Source: Archangiaceae bacterium
GTDB lineage: Bacteria; Myxococcota; Myxococcia; Myxococcales; Myxococcaceae
Reading direction: 5' to 3'
Length of the DNA stretch: 36,922 bases
NCBI GenBank assembly: GCA_016879935.1
Contig: JAACJQ010000212.1
Location: forward strand, 1-36,922
Position numbers and translations under genes: made by a program. The notes beneath the pieces were generated by a model, which was given only the letters and a program-made list of their open reading frames with translations, did no database searches and was not told the origin of the DNA. Positions within the stretch are counted from its first letter, which is position 1. Every line of letters begins with the position of its first letter. Shown here piece by piece: positions 7,352-14,987 of this stretch.

Positions 7352-8410
7352 ATGCGTGTGCTGGTGGCTGACGACTCCGAGACTCAACGAGCCCAACTGA
7401 CGGGGCTGCTTCGCCGGGCAGGCCACGAGGTCATCGCGGTGGGCGATGGTTCGCAGGCGTTGACGGCGTTGCTCGACGTGAACGGGCCGCACCTCGCGCT
7501 GCTCGACTGGGAGATGCCCGGGCTCGATGGCATCGACGTCTGCCGCCGCGTGCGGGAGGCGCCGCTCGGCATTCGGCCACACCTCGTGCTGCTGACCGCG
7601 AGAACCGAGAAGCAGGACGCGATCGACGGCCTGAAGGCGGGGGCCGACGACTTCCTCTCGAAGCCGCCCGCGCCCGCCGAGCTGATGGCGCGGCTCAAGG
7701 TAGGCCAGCGCAACGTCGAGGTTCAGCTCGAGCTCGAGGTGCGAACGAAGGCGCTCGAGGCGGCGCTCGCGAGGCTCGACGCGGTGAACGTGGTGGCGTC
7801 GCGCATCGGCCTGCCCGAGGCCCAGCCGGTCGCGACCGCGGAGCAGCTGCTCGAGCAGGCGCTGACCGAGGTGACGAAGGCGGTGACGGTGAAGGTGAGC
7901 GGCGAGGTGACGCGCGCGCTGGGCTCGCTGGTGCTGCCGTCGGAGGGCCGGTGGCTCGACGTGATGCTCGAGGTGACGGGCAGCATCGAGCGGTCGGTGG
8001 CGAACGCGTCGAGTGGCCGCGAGCTGGTCGGCGATCTGCTGACGATGATGCTGCAGCGTGCGCACGCGGCCTTCGATCAGCGGAAGGAGCGGTCGCTCGT
8101 TCCTTTTCCCGGGCGGGTCGTGACCGGCGCGATGGCAGAAGGCGCGCGGATCAGCGCCGGGCCATGGACCATGTCGGTGGCGAGTCAGTCACTGCAGCGA
8201 GCGTCGACGACGTTCTCGCAGCTGGCGCCGAACGTGGTGTTGCTCTCGGCGTTGCGGCCAGCGTCGATGGCGGTCGAGGTGTTGCGCGCGGGCACCTTGC
8301 TCAAACCGTCTCACCTGGAGCGCACGAAGGGGTTCTTCAAGGGCTCCGATGCGGCGAGCGAGGTCGAGGTGGCGACGCCGTCAGCACTGGCGCTCGCGAC
8401 GCACGGCTGA
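7352..8410 (+). CDS. Response regulator with an unusual C-terminal output domain
   Basis: A 352-residue protein. Residues 1-120 are a receiver domain with the acidic pair D7/D8, the phospho-acceptor D52 (LLDWEMPG), T82 and K104 (SKPP), all in place. A helix (about 120-150, VQLELEVRTKALEAALARLD) probably links to residues 155-330, which lack any DNA-binding, GGDEF or kinase motif. This part has a stretch (GRELVGDLLTMMLQRAHAAF, then PFPGRVVTG) that resembles the layout of CheX/CheC-type chemotaxis phosphatase domains; that match is tentative. No histidine kinase lies nearby, so the partner is unknown. The gene stands alone, with a 99-bp gap after bioD. Confidence 0.85.
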   Translation: MRVLVADDSETQRAQLTGLLRRAGHEVIAVGDGSQALTALLDVNGPHLALLDWEMPGLDGIDVCRRVREAPLGIRPHLVLLTARTEKQDAIDGLKAGADDFLSKPPAPAELMARLKVGQRNVEVQLELEVRTKALEAALARLDAVNVVASRIGLPEAQPVATAEQLLEQALTEVTKAVTVKVSGEVTRALGSLVLPSEGRWLDVMLEVTGSIERSVANASSGRELVGDLLTMMLQRAHAAFDQRKERSLVPFPGRVVTGAMAEGARISAGPWTMSVASQSLQRASTTFSQLAPNVVLLSALRPASMAVEVLRAGTLLKPSHLERTKGFFKGSDAASEVEVATPSALALATHG

Positions 8411-8657
8411 GGCAGCGCCCGGCGCACCAGTCGCCGGATGACCGAAGAAGAACGAACCCGCACGCCGCTCAAGAGGCTCGGAGTGAGCGCGGGATGGTGA
8501 TGGAGCCTGAAGCCTCGATTGTGCGCGGGTCGCGAGGAATCGCCCCGCGTGCGAGGCCGATGGCCAGTGCCGTCGGGTGCCCACCGTCCGACCCGCTCAC
8601 AGTCGGCGCTTTGCAGCCCGCGTCCGAGGTCGACGGTCGCTGCCCTCGTGGCCCTCG

Positions 8658-8684
8658 GATGGTTAGATAGTCTATCTAACCATC
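8658..8684. promoter_or_regulatory. Perfect 27-bp AT-rich palindrome (candidate operator or hairpin)
   Basis: GATGGTTAGATAG, one central base, CTATCTAACCATC: 13-bp arms with no mismatch, far more AT-rich than the surroundings. It lies in the 409-bp stretch 8411-8819, which has no full-size gene. Arm length and symmetry fit a dimeric repressor site, but no regulator gene is adjacent. On the minus strand it overlaps the TAG of a 30-codon reading frame, so it could instead be a transcript-end hairpin. No T-run follows on either strand. Confidence 0.6.
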
Positions 8685-8764
8685 TCCACCTTGAATCGGG
8701 CCACCACCGGAGCGTCCCGAGACCATTCCTCCGGGAACTGCTCCCACTCGAGGCTTCGGAGCAC
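8672..8764 (-). CDS. Possible 30-residue small ORF or gene remnant
   Basis: From GTG at 8764 to TAG at 8672-8674 the minus strand encodes 30 residues with protein-like composition (EWEQFPEEWSRDAPVVARFK in its middle) and host-like codon use. An in-frame stop lies four codons upstream, so it is either a microprotein or the tail of a broken gene. I see no convincing ribosome binding site. The stop codon sits inside the 27-bp palindrome. It begins 55 bp downstream of the stop of the MopE-motif lipoprotein gene. Confidence 0.25.
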   Translation of the reverse strand: MLRSLEWEQFPEEWSRDAPVVARFKVEMVR

Positions 8765-8819
8765 TGGCCGCTACCCGCGCTCCCTTGCTGCAGGTCGTTC
8801 GCAGTGACGAGCCGACCCG

Positions 8820-10400
8820 CTACGGGCACCCGACGTACGCGAAGTACAGCTCGGTGTTCGTCGCGCCGTTTCGATCGTCTCGCCAGCAGAACGCGAACGT
8901 GGTGCCGTTCCACAACGCCGTCGTGAACGTCGCCGAGCCATTGCCGCTCGACAGCTTCAGGTCGTTGCCGTTCTTCACGCCGGTGCCCGAGAGCTGCATG
9001 AAATAGATGGCCGGCTTGCCCGCGGTGAGGCGCTCGTCCTGCCACGACACGCCGTACTCGAAGCCGTTCCAGTCGATGCTCGGGTAGCCGGAGAAACCAG
9101 CAGCGCTGGTGAGCCGCACTTCGCCACCCAGCTTCGCGCCCATCGCGTCGAGCCGTTGGAAGTAGACCTCGGCGTTTCCGTCGCGCGTGTCGTGCCACAC
9201 GATGGCCCACTCGCGCCGGTCGTTGTTCCACGCGAGGTCGGGCCAGGCCGAATCGGCGCCGTTGCTCGTGATGCGCACTTCGTTGCCCGCAGGCCGGCCA
9301 TCGACCTCGAGGCGGCGGAAGTAGATCTCCCGGTTGCCATCACGCCAATCGGTCCACGCGAGGCCGAAGCCCTGGCCGCTGTACTTGAGAATCGGGTAGC
9401 TCTGCCGCGCGGGGTCGGTCGTCACGCGCACCTCGCCGCCGAGCCGCGTGCCGTTGGTGTCGAAGCGCATGAAGTAGAGGTCTTGTTTGTTCGCTCCGGC
9501 GCGCTCGTCTTCCCACGCCATCGCGTACTCCTGGCCGGTCCACACGACGTCGGGCCAGTCGGAGTCGAGCGGGGCGTTCGTCAGCCGCACCGGAGAGCCC
9601 AGCGGCTGGCCCGTCGTCGAGATGGAGCGGAAGTAGAGCTCGAGGTTGTCGGTCGAGTCGTCGGAGTACACGAGGCCCCAGCGCTGCCCGTTGAACGCCA
9701 TCGCGGGGTGCGACGAGACGCCGGGCGTGTTGCTCACGCGAACGTCTCCGCCCTGCCGCCGGCCCTGCTTGTCGAGCGCCGCGAAGTAGATGTCGCCCTT
9801 CATCGCGCTGCCGTCGCGCGCGTCCTGCCACACGAGGCCGAAGCCGTTCGTCGATGACGCGATGTAGACGAAGTCGCTCGTCGCGGGGTCGTTGGTGAGG
9901 CGCAGGTCGCCCGACGCGTTCGTGAGCAGCCCTTCGTCGACGGTGCCGTCACAGTCGTCGTCTTTGCCGTTGCAGAGTTCGGTCGTCGGAGTTCCCGGCA
10001 TGCACGCCTGCTGCTGACCTGCCATGCACGTCGACGCGACCACCGCGCACTCACCAACGCCACACATCGCCGGCATCAGGTTCTCGTCGGTCGCGCCGTT
10101 GCAGTCGTCGTCTTTGCCATTGCAGGTCTCGGCCGTCGGAGCCCCCGGCGTGCACGTCTGCGGCGTGCCTTCGAGACAGCTGCCGACCGAGCGTTTGCAC
10201 GCACCGATGCCGCACTCGAGCATCGGCTGCTCTTCGTCGATGGCGCCGTCACAGTCGTCGTCGCGGCCGTTGCAGATCTCGACCGAGACGACGCACTCGG
10301 GCGGCAGGCCCGCGTCGTCTTCACGCACGACCTGAATCTTCGGGCCCGCGCAGGTGCAACCGATGAGCGACGACAGGAGCAGGAAACCGGCTACTCGCAT
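8820..10400 (-). CDS. MopE-motif lipoprotein with repeated propeller-like blades
   Basis: A 526-residue protein. The signal ends in LIGC with C15 as the lipidated residue. Residues about 40-155 hold three copies of CNGxDDDCDGxxDE, each followed by a Cys-rich spacer. This is the putative metal-binding motif of MopE-like proteins, common in myxobacterial secreted proteins. Residues about 165-520 hold seven or so repeats of roughly 50 residues with the pattern W.D.RDG....YF.RLD..G...GGEVR(V/I)T, consistent with a beta-propeller. Calcium or copper binding is possible from the motif, but the ligand is not shown. Divergent from the ankyrin gene across 124 bp. Location outer membrane or periplasm by signal. 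Confidence 0.88.
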   Translation of the reverse strand: MRVAGFLLLSSLIGCTCAGPKIQVVREDDAGLPPECVVSVEICNGRDDDCDGAIDEEQPMLECGIGACKRSVGSCLEGTPQTCTPGAPTAETCNGKDDDCNGATDENLMPAMCGVGECAVVASTCMAGQQQACMPGTPTTELCNGKDDDCDGTVDEGLLTNASGDLRLTNDPATSDFVYIASSTNGFGLVWQDARDGSAMKGDIYFAALDKQGRRQGGDVRVSNTPGVSSHPAMAFNGQRWGLVYSDDSTDNLELYFRSISTTGQPLGSPVRLTNAPLDSDWPDVVWTGQEYAMAWEDERAGANKQDLYFMRFDTNGTRLGGEVRVTTDPARQSYPILKYSGQGFGLAWTDWRDGNREIYFRRLEVDGRPAGNEVRITSNGADSAWPDLAWNNDRREWAIVWHDTRDGNAEVYFQRLDAMGAKLGGEVRLTSAAGFSGYPSIDWNGFEYGVSWQDERLTAGKPAIYFMQLSGTGVKNGNDLKLSSGNGSATFTTALWNGTTFAFCWRDDRNGATNTELYFAYVGCP

Positions 10401-10524
10401 GCGGCGTGCTGTCGCACAGATCGCGAGGTGAAGTCACTCCACGGTCCCGTCACAATTCTCGCGTGGTGAGAACAGGTGTGAACACTCGTTGCTGCGCCAG
10501 CGGAACTTGAGGTCTGCTCGCCCC

Positions 10525-10992
10525 ATGTCCCTCTTCGAGGCCATCGAGACCGAGAACCTGGCAGCCATCGAGCGAGCGCTGGCCGAGACGAAAGACGTGA
10601 ACGAGCTCGGGCCGGGCAAGACGACGCCGCTCATCGAGGCTGCCCGCCGGGGCCTGACCCACGCGGTGAAGCTGTTGCTCGCGAAGGGCGCCGAGCCGAC
10701 GTGGCGCGACGACGAGCAGGAGACCGCGATTCTCAAAGCCGGCGCGAACGGGCATCCCGAGGTGGTGGCGCTGCTCGCGGCCGGTTCGAGTGAAGACGAT
10801 CGCGACCTCGCGAAGAGTTTCTTGCAGGCGTTCGGAGCGTCACACGCGCCCGAGTATCAGTACGACCCGTCACGGCTGCACAAGAAGGCCGTCGAGGTGG
10901 CGGCGCGCGCCGCGAACTTCATCGGTCACGACGACCCGATGAAGCGGCTCGAGCGCAACGACCGCGCGCAGGATCTGAAGAAGAAGAAGTGA
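10525..10992 (+). CDS. Small ankyrin-repeat protein
   Basis: A 155-residue protein with no signal peptide. Residues 1-90 carry about two to three ankyrin repeats: SLFEAIETENLAAIERALA, TPLIEAARRGLTHAVKLLLA with KGAEPT, then AILKAGANGHPEVVALLA. The C terminus is Lys/Arg-rich and ends KKKK. I chose ATG 10525 because upstream in-frame sequence is not protein-like. Ankyrin repeats bind other proteins; the partner is unknown. The stop overlaps the GTG of the next gene by 4 bp (GTGA), so the two are translationally coupled and the next product is a natural candidate partner (inference). Confidence 0.85.
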   Translation: MSLFEAIETENLAAIERALAETKDVNELGPGKTTPLIEAARRGLTHAVKLLLAKGAEPTWRDDEQETAILKAGANGHPEVVALLAAGSSEDDRDLAKSFLQAFGASHAPEYQYDPSRLHKKAVEVAARAANFIGHDDPMKRLERNDRAQDLKKKK

Positions 10993-11942
10993 GCCCGTTG
11001 ATCAACTGGTGGCACCCGACTCCTGAAGTCGCGACCACGACAGACATCTTCGCTGATCATCCGCTCGCGCGTGCAGCCGCTGAGCAGTTGATGGCGCGTC
11101 TGCGCACCGGGTTCATCACCGACGGCTACGGCGTCGAGCTGCTGCACAAACCCTCGGGCGGGAAGATGTTCGGCGTGCTCGTCGTCCGCGCTCCCGATGG
11201 AGCGGTCGGCGTGCTGCACGGCTTCTCGGGCCAGCTCGGCTGGGACTGGGAGGTGCCTGGCTTCGTGCCTCCCCTCTTCGATCTCCCTGCGCGCTTGAAA
11301 GCAGAGGCCGCGTCGGATGCAGCGGTGCACGCACTCACCGCCGAACTCGAAGCACTGGCGAAGTCCCCCGACTGGGCCGACGCGAAGCGTGCGCTCGAAG
11401 CGTTCGACGCGCGCGTCGCTCGAGAGAAGGTGGAGCTCCAACTCGAGCTGAAAGAACGTCAGCTCCGCCGCAACACTGCTCGCTCCGAGGGAGCCGACGC
11501 CCGTGCCCTCGACCTCGAGAGCCGCGCCGACACGAAACTCGGCCGCGAACGAAACGCCGCGTGGAAAGAGGAGCGAGTTGCGCTGGTCGCGCAGGTCGAC
11601 GACTTCGATCGCCAACACGCCACGCTCACCGCCTCGCGCGCCCAGGCTTCACGTGACGCCATGACGGCCATCTTCGACACCTATCGCCTGCGCAACCGGG
11701 CCGGCGTCGAACGGAGTCTGCGCGCGCTCTTCGGCGGAGCCGCACCTCCCTGGGGAACCGCCGACTGCGCGGGGCCCAAGCTCATCGGTCACGCGCTCTC
11801 GGTTGGCCTCGAGCCCATCGCCCTCGCCGAGTTCTGGTGGGGCCCGCCTCCGCCTGCCGGTGGCCGCGTCGAAGGCGCTTTCTACCCACCATGCGTCGAG
11901 CGCTGCGGTGTGGTGCTGCCGTTTCTTCTGGCGACGAGGTGA
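10989..11942 (+). CDS. RluA-family pseudouridine synthase N-terminal domain protein lacking the catalytic domain
   Basis: A 317-residue protein starting at GTG 10989. It matches the long N-terminal extension of a subgroup of RluA-type pseudouridine synthases: GKMFGVLVV near residue 60 with GVLHGFSGQLG just after, then PGFVPPLFD, a charged helical/coiled-coil region (about 105-225), GTADCAGPKL, LAEFWWG, and FYPPC..RCGVVLPFLL at the end. In full-length members this is followed by a catalytic domain with an HRLD-type motif. Here a stop follows directly and the next gene lies on the other strand, so no catalytic aspartate is encoded. Enzymatic activity is therefore not expected; an RNA- or protein-binding role is inferred. 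The conserved motifs and clean overlap with the ankyrin gene argue against random decay. Confidence 0.75.
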   Translation: MSPLINWWHPTPEVATTTDIFADHPLARAAAEQLMARLRTGFITDGYGVELLHKPSGGKMFGVLVVRAPDGAVGVLHGFSGQLGWDWEVPGFVPPLFDLPARLKAEAASDAAVHALTAELEALAKSPDWADAKRALEAFDARVAREKVELQLELKERQLRRNTARSEGADARALDLESRADTKLGRERNAAWKEERVALVAQVDDFDRQHATLTASRAQASRDAMTAIFDTYRLRNRAGVERSLRALFGGAAPPWGTADCAGPKLIGHALSVGLEPIALAEFWWGPPPPAGGRVEGAFYPPCVERCGVVLPFLLATR

Positions 11943-11943
11943 C

Positions 11944-12552
11944 TCAAGCCGCGACGCGAAGGTGCGCGCGCCTCTTCTCGCCGCCGAGCTTCTTCTTCAC
12001 CTCCCACGCCTCTTTGAGCCCGTCCCACGCGCGGCCGAGCAACGACTTCTGCTGCGACGCCGGCGCCGTCTCGTTCGACGGCCCGCGCGCCGAGTACTCG
12101 TACTGCTTGCGCGTGCCCATCACGTGGTCGAACCAGGGGTGCGTCACGCACCAGTTCGCGTTCTGGTCTTTCCCCATGTGGTGGTCGTAGTGCCACGGCA
12201 GGTTCTCGCGCGCCCAGTTCGGGTCGAGGTGCGAGCGTTTGTGAATCACGTAGTAGCGGTACATGCGGTACCAGATGGTGCCCGTGAAGAACGGCACGAC
12301 CGGGAACATCGGCGCCATCACCACCGCACCGAGCGCGAGCGCCAACGCCTCTTTGCCCTGCGGCGACCACGTCAGCACGCTGCGCACGTACTGCGCGTCG
12401 ACCATGTCGTTCTTCCGCGACTCGCGGTGGTGCTCGTGCCAGTGAAAGGACCAGAAGCTCTTCTTGTTCTTGCCCAGGCCATGCAGCCAGTACTTGTGAA
12501 TCAACCACTCGCCCGCGTTCGACGCTGCCAACCCGATGGGAATGCCGAGCAT
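11944..12552 (-). CDS. Fatty acid hydroxylase/sterol desaturase superfamily membrane protein
   Basis: A 202-residue protein with the eight-histidine di-iron pattern of the superfamily: H19xxxxH24, HWHEHH at 37-42, then IHKRSH, PWHYDHH and CVTHPWFDHVMGTR, the last resembling the conserved end of hydroxylases. Hydrophobic segments at about 2-17 and 70-95 suit an inner-membrane enzyme that uses O2 to hydroxylate or desaturate a lipid chain. Substrate unknown; carotenoid hydroxylase-like activity is an alternative. It converges on the RluA-like gene with a 1-bp gap and diverges from a TetR gene only 44 bp away, which is probably its regulator. Confidence 0.85.
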   Translation of the reverse strand: MLGIPIGLAASNAGEWLIHKYWLHGLGKNKKSFWSFHWHEHHRESRKNDMVDAQYVRSVLTWSPQGKEALALALGAVVMAPMFPVVPFFTGTIWYRMYRYYVIHKRSHLDPNWARENLPWHYDHHMGKDQNANWCVTHPWFDHVMGTRKQYEYSARGPSNETAPASQQKSLLGRAWDGLKEAWEVKKKLGGEKRRAHLRVAA

Positions 12553-12596
12553 GCTGAGCTCCTCGAGAACTGTTCCGGCCTGATGGAGATGGAATC

Positions 12597-13274
12597 ATGA
12601 CCAAACGGTCACGACAAAACAAGCCCGCCCCGAAGAAAAAGGTCATGCCGCGCCCCGGCCCCGAGGGCGGCGTGCGCGACACGAACCGCAAGGAGAAGGC
12701 AGCGGCCATCAAAGAAGCGGCGTTGCACCTGTTCCTCGAGCGCGGCATCGACGCCGTCAGCGTCGACGACATCATGAAGCGCGCCGGCATGGCGAAGGGC
12801 GGCTTCTATCGGTACTTCGAGACGCAGACGGCGCTCGTCTCCGAAGTCATCGAGCCCGCGCGCGCGCTGATGACGAAGGCGCTCGAAGACTGCAGCGTCG
12901 ACCTCGAGACCGCCGCTACCCGTGACGCGCAGTTCGCCGCCTATCGAAAAGTCGGAGACGTCGTCGCCACGCTGCTCATGGTGCACCCGGGCGAGGTGCG
13001 GCTGTACCTCCAGGAGTGCCGTGCTCCGGCGAACGGCCCGCGAGTGCCCATCGTCGAGCTCTCGAAGACCGTCTCGAAGTGGGCCATCAGCATCACCGCG
13101 CAGGCGCAGGCGCACCGCATTCTGAAGCCGATTCCCGTGCCCGTGAGCGCGCTCACCGTCGTCGGCGCTTCGGAGCGGCTGCTGCTCGCCGTGCTGCAGG
13201 AGGAAGACATCGGAAACCCGCTCGAGGTGCCCGAGGCCCTGGCCACGCTCATCCTCGATGGGCTCAAGGCCTGA
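12597..13274 (+). CDS. TetR-family transcriptional regulator
   Basis: A 225-residue protein. After a basic N-terminal tail (about residues 1-35, Lys/Arg/Pro-rich) comes a TetR DNA-binding domain: AAIKEAALHLFLERGIDAVS, VDDIMKRAGMAKGGFYRYFE, the typical helix-turn-helix ending in GxFYRYF. The rest is a helical ligand/dimer domain of unknown specificity. The ATG at 12597 has GGAG 8 nt upstream. It is divergent from the hydroxylase gene across 44 bp, the usual arrangement for a repressor controlling itself and its neighbour; the inducer may be a fatty acid or related lipid (inference). Confidence 0.9.
   Translation: MTKRSRQNKPAPKKKVMPRPGPEGGVRDTNRKEKAAAIKEAALHLFLERGIDAVSVDDIMKRAGMAKGGFYRYFETQTALVSEVIEPARALMTKALEDCSVDLETAATRDAQFAAYRKVGDVVATLLMVHPGEVRLYLQECRAPANGPRVPIVELSKTVSKWAISITAQAQAHRILKPIPVPVSALTVVGASERLLLAVLQEEDIGNPLEVPEALATLILDGLKA
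12598..12611. promoter_or_regulatory. Candidate TetR operator spanning the start codon
   Basis: TGACC, spacer AAAC, GGTCA: a 5-bp inverted repeat that begins inside the ATG of the TetR gene. The form TGACCnnnnGGTCA resembles operators bound by several TetR regulators. It also forms codons 1-5 of the gene, so it could be chance. Confidence 0.3.
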
Positions 13275-13344
13275 CGAGGCGCTCCGCCATTCGAGCAGGG
13301 TTCGGGCGGGGGGCCCGCTGCGGCGGTAGTGTTGACGCACGATC

Positions 13345-14490
13345 GTGAAGGGACGCAACGACACGCTGACGCTGGCAGGGTTCGTCATCAGCCTCGGGCT
13401 GCATGCCGCTGCGTTCGTCGCGGTCTCGCGCATGCCCGACCGCCAGCTCCGTGACTCGTCGCCGCGCATGACGATGGTCGAGGTCGAGTTCCCGCCGACG
13501 CCGCCGCCCGTCGAGGAGCCGCAAAAACCGCCCGAGCCGCCGAAGCCCGTCGACAAACCGGTGAAGAAGAACGTGCCCGCGGTGAAGCAAGCGGCGCCCA
13601 CCCCCGAGACGCCGGTGGAGCCGCTCCAGAGCGATCGCCCACAGCAGGACGTGCCCACCGAGCCACTTCGCCCGCCAACCATCGCGCGGCCCTCGCTGAT
13701 TCCCGGTGGCTCGTTCGCGCTCGCGCTCGACGCCGGGGTCTTCGCCGAGAGCGATGAACCAAGAGGCCTGCACGCACCCGAGATCTCGAAAGACCTCGTC
13801 GGCGACCTCACGCGCGAGACCATCGGCCGCGGCAAGGTCGATCGCGGGCTGGTGCACCCGTATTACGTGCAGCTCGGCAAGGCGCTCATCAAGAACTGGG
13901 ACGCCGACCGCGCCGTCTCGAAGAAGGGCCTCGCGGGCTACGGCGAACAGTTCGTGCAGAACACGAAGGTCTTCAACGAAATCTGGCTCGACAAGGCGGC
14001 GCAGTTCGGAGCCACCGGCGCTCCCATCGACGCGCCCGTCTCGAACGACAACGCGAGCCGCCGCACTGCGACCGTGACGAACAACATTCAGGGCATCGGC
14101 GGCGTCGACCTCGAGGCGCGCAAAGAGGTGTCGCGGCAGATGCGCGAACAGTTCAAGGCGACGCGCCGCGCGACGATTCGGGTGACGCAGAACCTCGAGG
14201 GCAAGCTGCTCAAGGTCGAGCTCGTCTCGCCCAGCAACGACGCTTCGGTCGATCGCGAAGCACTCGCCGACGTGAAGGCTGCGGCCGAGAAGCTGCCACC
14301 ACCGCCCGAAGAGGTACTGCAGGGCAAGAAGGAGCTGGTGAGCCTCTGGGCCTTCGAGCTCGTCGTCTCCATCAGCCCGCCGATTCCCACCTTCACCTTC
14401 GAGTTCGACGAAGCGCTCGGCTTCATCGATGCGCGCTTGCCCCTCGACCGCCGCATCTACAAGAAGGTGCGCCTCGTCTCCGTCGACTGA
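13345..14490 (+). CDS. TonB-like energy transducer
   Basis: A 381-residue protein starting at GTG 13345. A single N-terminal membrane anchor lies at about residues 8-27, followed by a Pro/Lys/Glu-rich stretch (about 48-120, repeats such as PPEPPKPVDKP) of the kind that spans the periplasm in TonB proteins. The C-terminal half (about 270-345) has RATIRVTQNLEGKLLKVELV and SVDREALADVKAAAEKLPPP, matching the TonB C-terminal pattern that contacts outer-membrane receptors. It is longer than classical TonB (about 240) because of a middle domain. No exbB/exbD lies next to it. A possible client is the barrel protein at 16504, but nothing here proves a TonB box. Confidence 0.8.
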   Translation: MKGRNDTLTLAGFVISLGLHAAAFVAVSRMPDRQLRDSSPRMTMVEVEFPPTPPPVEEPQKPPEPPKPVDKPVKKNVPAVKQAAPTPETPVEPLQSDRPQQDVPTEPLRPPTIARPSLIPGGSFALALDAGVFAESDEPRGLHAPEISKDLVGDLTRETIGRGKVDRGLVHPYYVQLGKALIKNWDADRAVSKKGLAGYGEQFVQNTKVFNEIWLDKAAQFGATGAPIDAPVSNDNASRRTATVTNNIQGIGGVDLEARKEVSRQMREQFKATRRATIRVTQNLEGKLLKVELVSPSNDASVDREALADVKAAAEKLPPPPEEVLQGKKELVSLWAFELVVSISPPIPTFTFEFDEALGFIDARLPLDRRIYKKVRLVSVD

Positions 14491-14502
14491 GACACCCTCG
14501 CC

Positions 14503-14952
14503 ATGGCCGACAAACGCCGCTTCGACCTGCTCGCTGATCTGCTCGTCTCACGCTTCCCCGAGACGAAGCGCGTGTTCGACGTGGCCGGCGGCATGGGCAA
14601 GCTGAACGAAGCCCTCGTCGCGCGCGGCCGCAGCTGCCTCACCTTCGACCGCCGGCACAAACACCTGCCCGTCGAGTACGCGCTGCGTGACTTCACGCTC
14701 GACGAGCCGTGCACCGCCGACCTCGTCGTGGGCCTGCACGCCGACGGAGCGACCCGCGTCATCATCGAGTACGCCGCGAAACACTCGGTGCCGTTCGCCG
14801 TCGTGCCCTGCTGCTCCGACAACTCCATGCCGTACAAACCGTGGATGCGGCACCTCGCCGAGCTGGGCACGTCATTGGGGCTCACCGTCGAGGAGGTGGA
14901 GCTGCCGATGGAGGGCCGCTCGCGCGTGCTCCTCGGCCGTCGAGGCACTTGA
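14503..14952 (+). CDS. Small SAM-dependent methyltransferase-like protein
   Basis: A 149-residue protein starting 12 bp after the TonB-like gene, so probably in the same operon. Residues 24-35 (VFDVAGGMGKLN) form a class I methyltransferase glycine loop, and FDRRHKH follows as a candidate second strand. LVVGLHADGATRVIIEYA and then VVPCCS resemble the motif region of METTL25/Trm13-like methyltransferases (GLHxDG and PCC). It is shorter than most members and lacks an obvious substrate-recognition domain. Substrate unknown, RNA is one possibility from the family resemblance. Confidence 0.7.
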   Translation: MADKRRFDLLADLLVSRFPETKRVFDVAGGMGKLNEALVARGRSCLTFDRRHKHLPVEYALRDFTLDEPCTADLVVGLHADGATRVIIEYAAKHSVPFAVVPCCSDNSMPYKPWMRHLAELGTSLGLTVEEVELPMEGRSRVLLGRRGT

Positions 14953-14987
14953 CCCCGGTCAACGTCATGAGAGGGTCCGCTGCCATC

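Noticed and set aside
6440..8065. Long upstream extension (minus strand) of the metalloprotease companion gene
   Set aside because: It crosses bioD and the response regulator in antisense; signal peptide and ribosome binding site place the start at 6439.
8438..8500. 20-codon plus-strand frame (MTEEERTRTPLKRLGVSAGW)
   Set aside because: No ribosome binding site, no context and too short to separate from chance.
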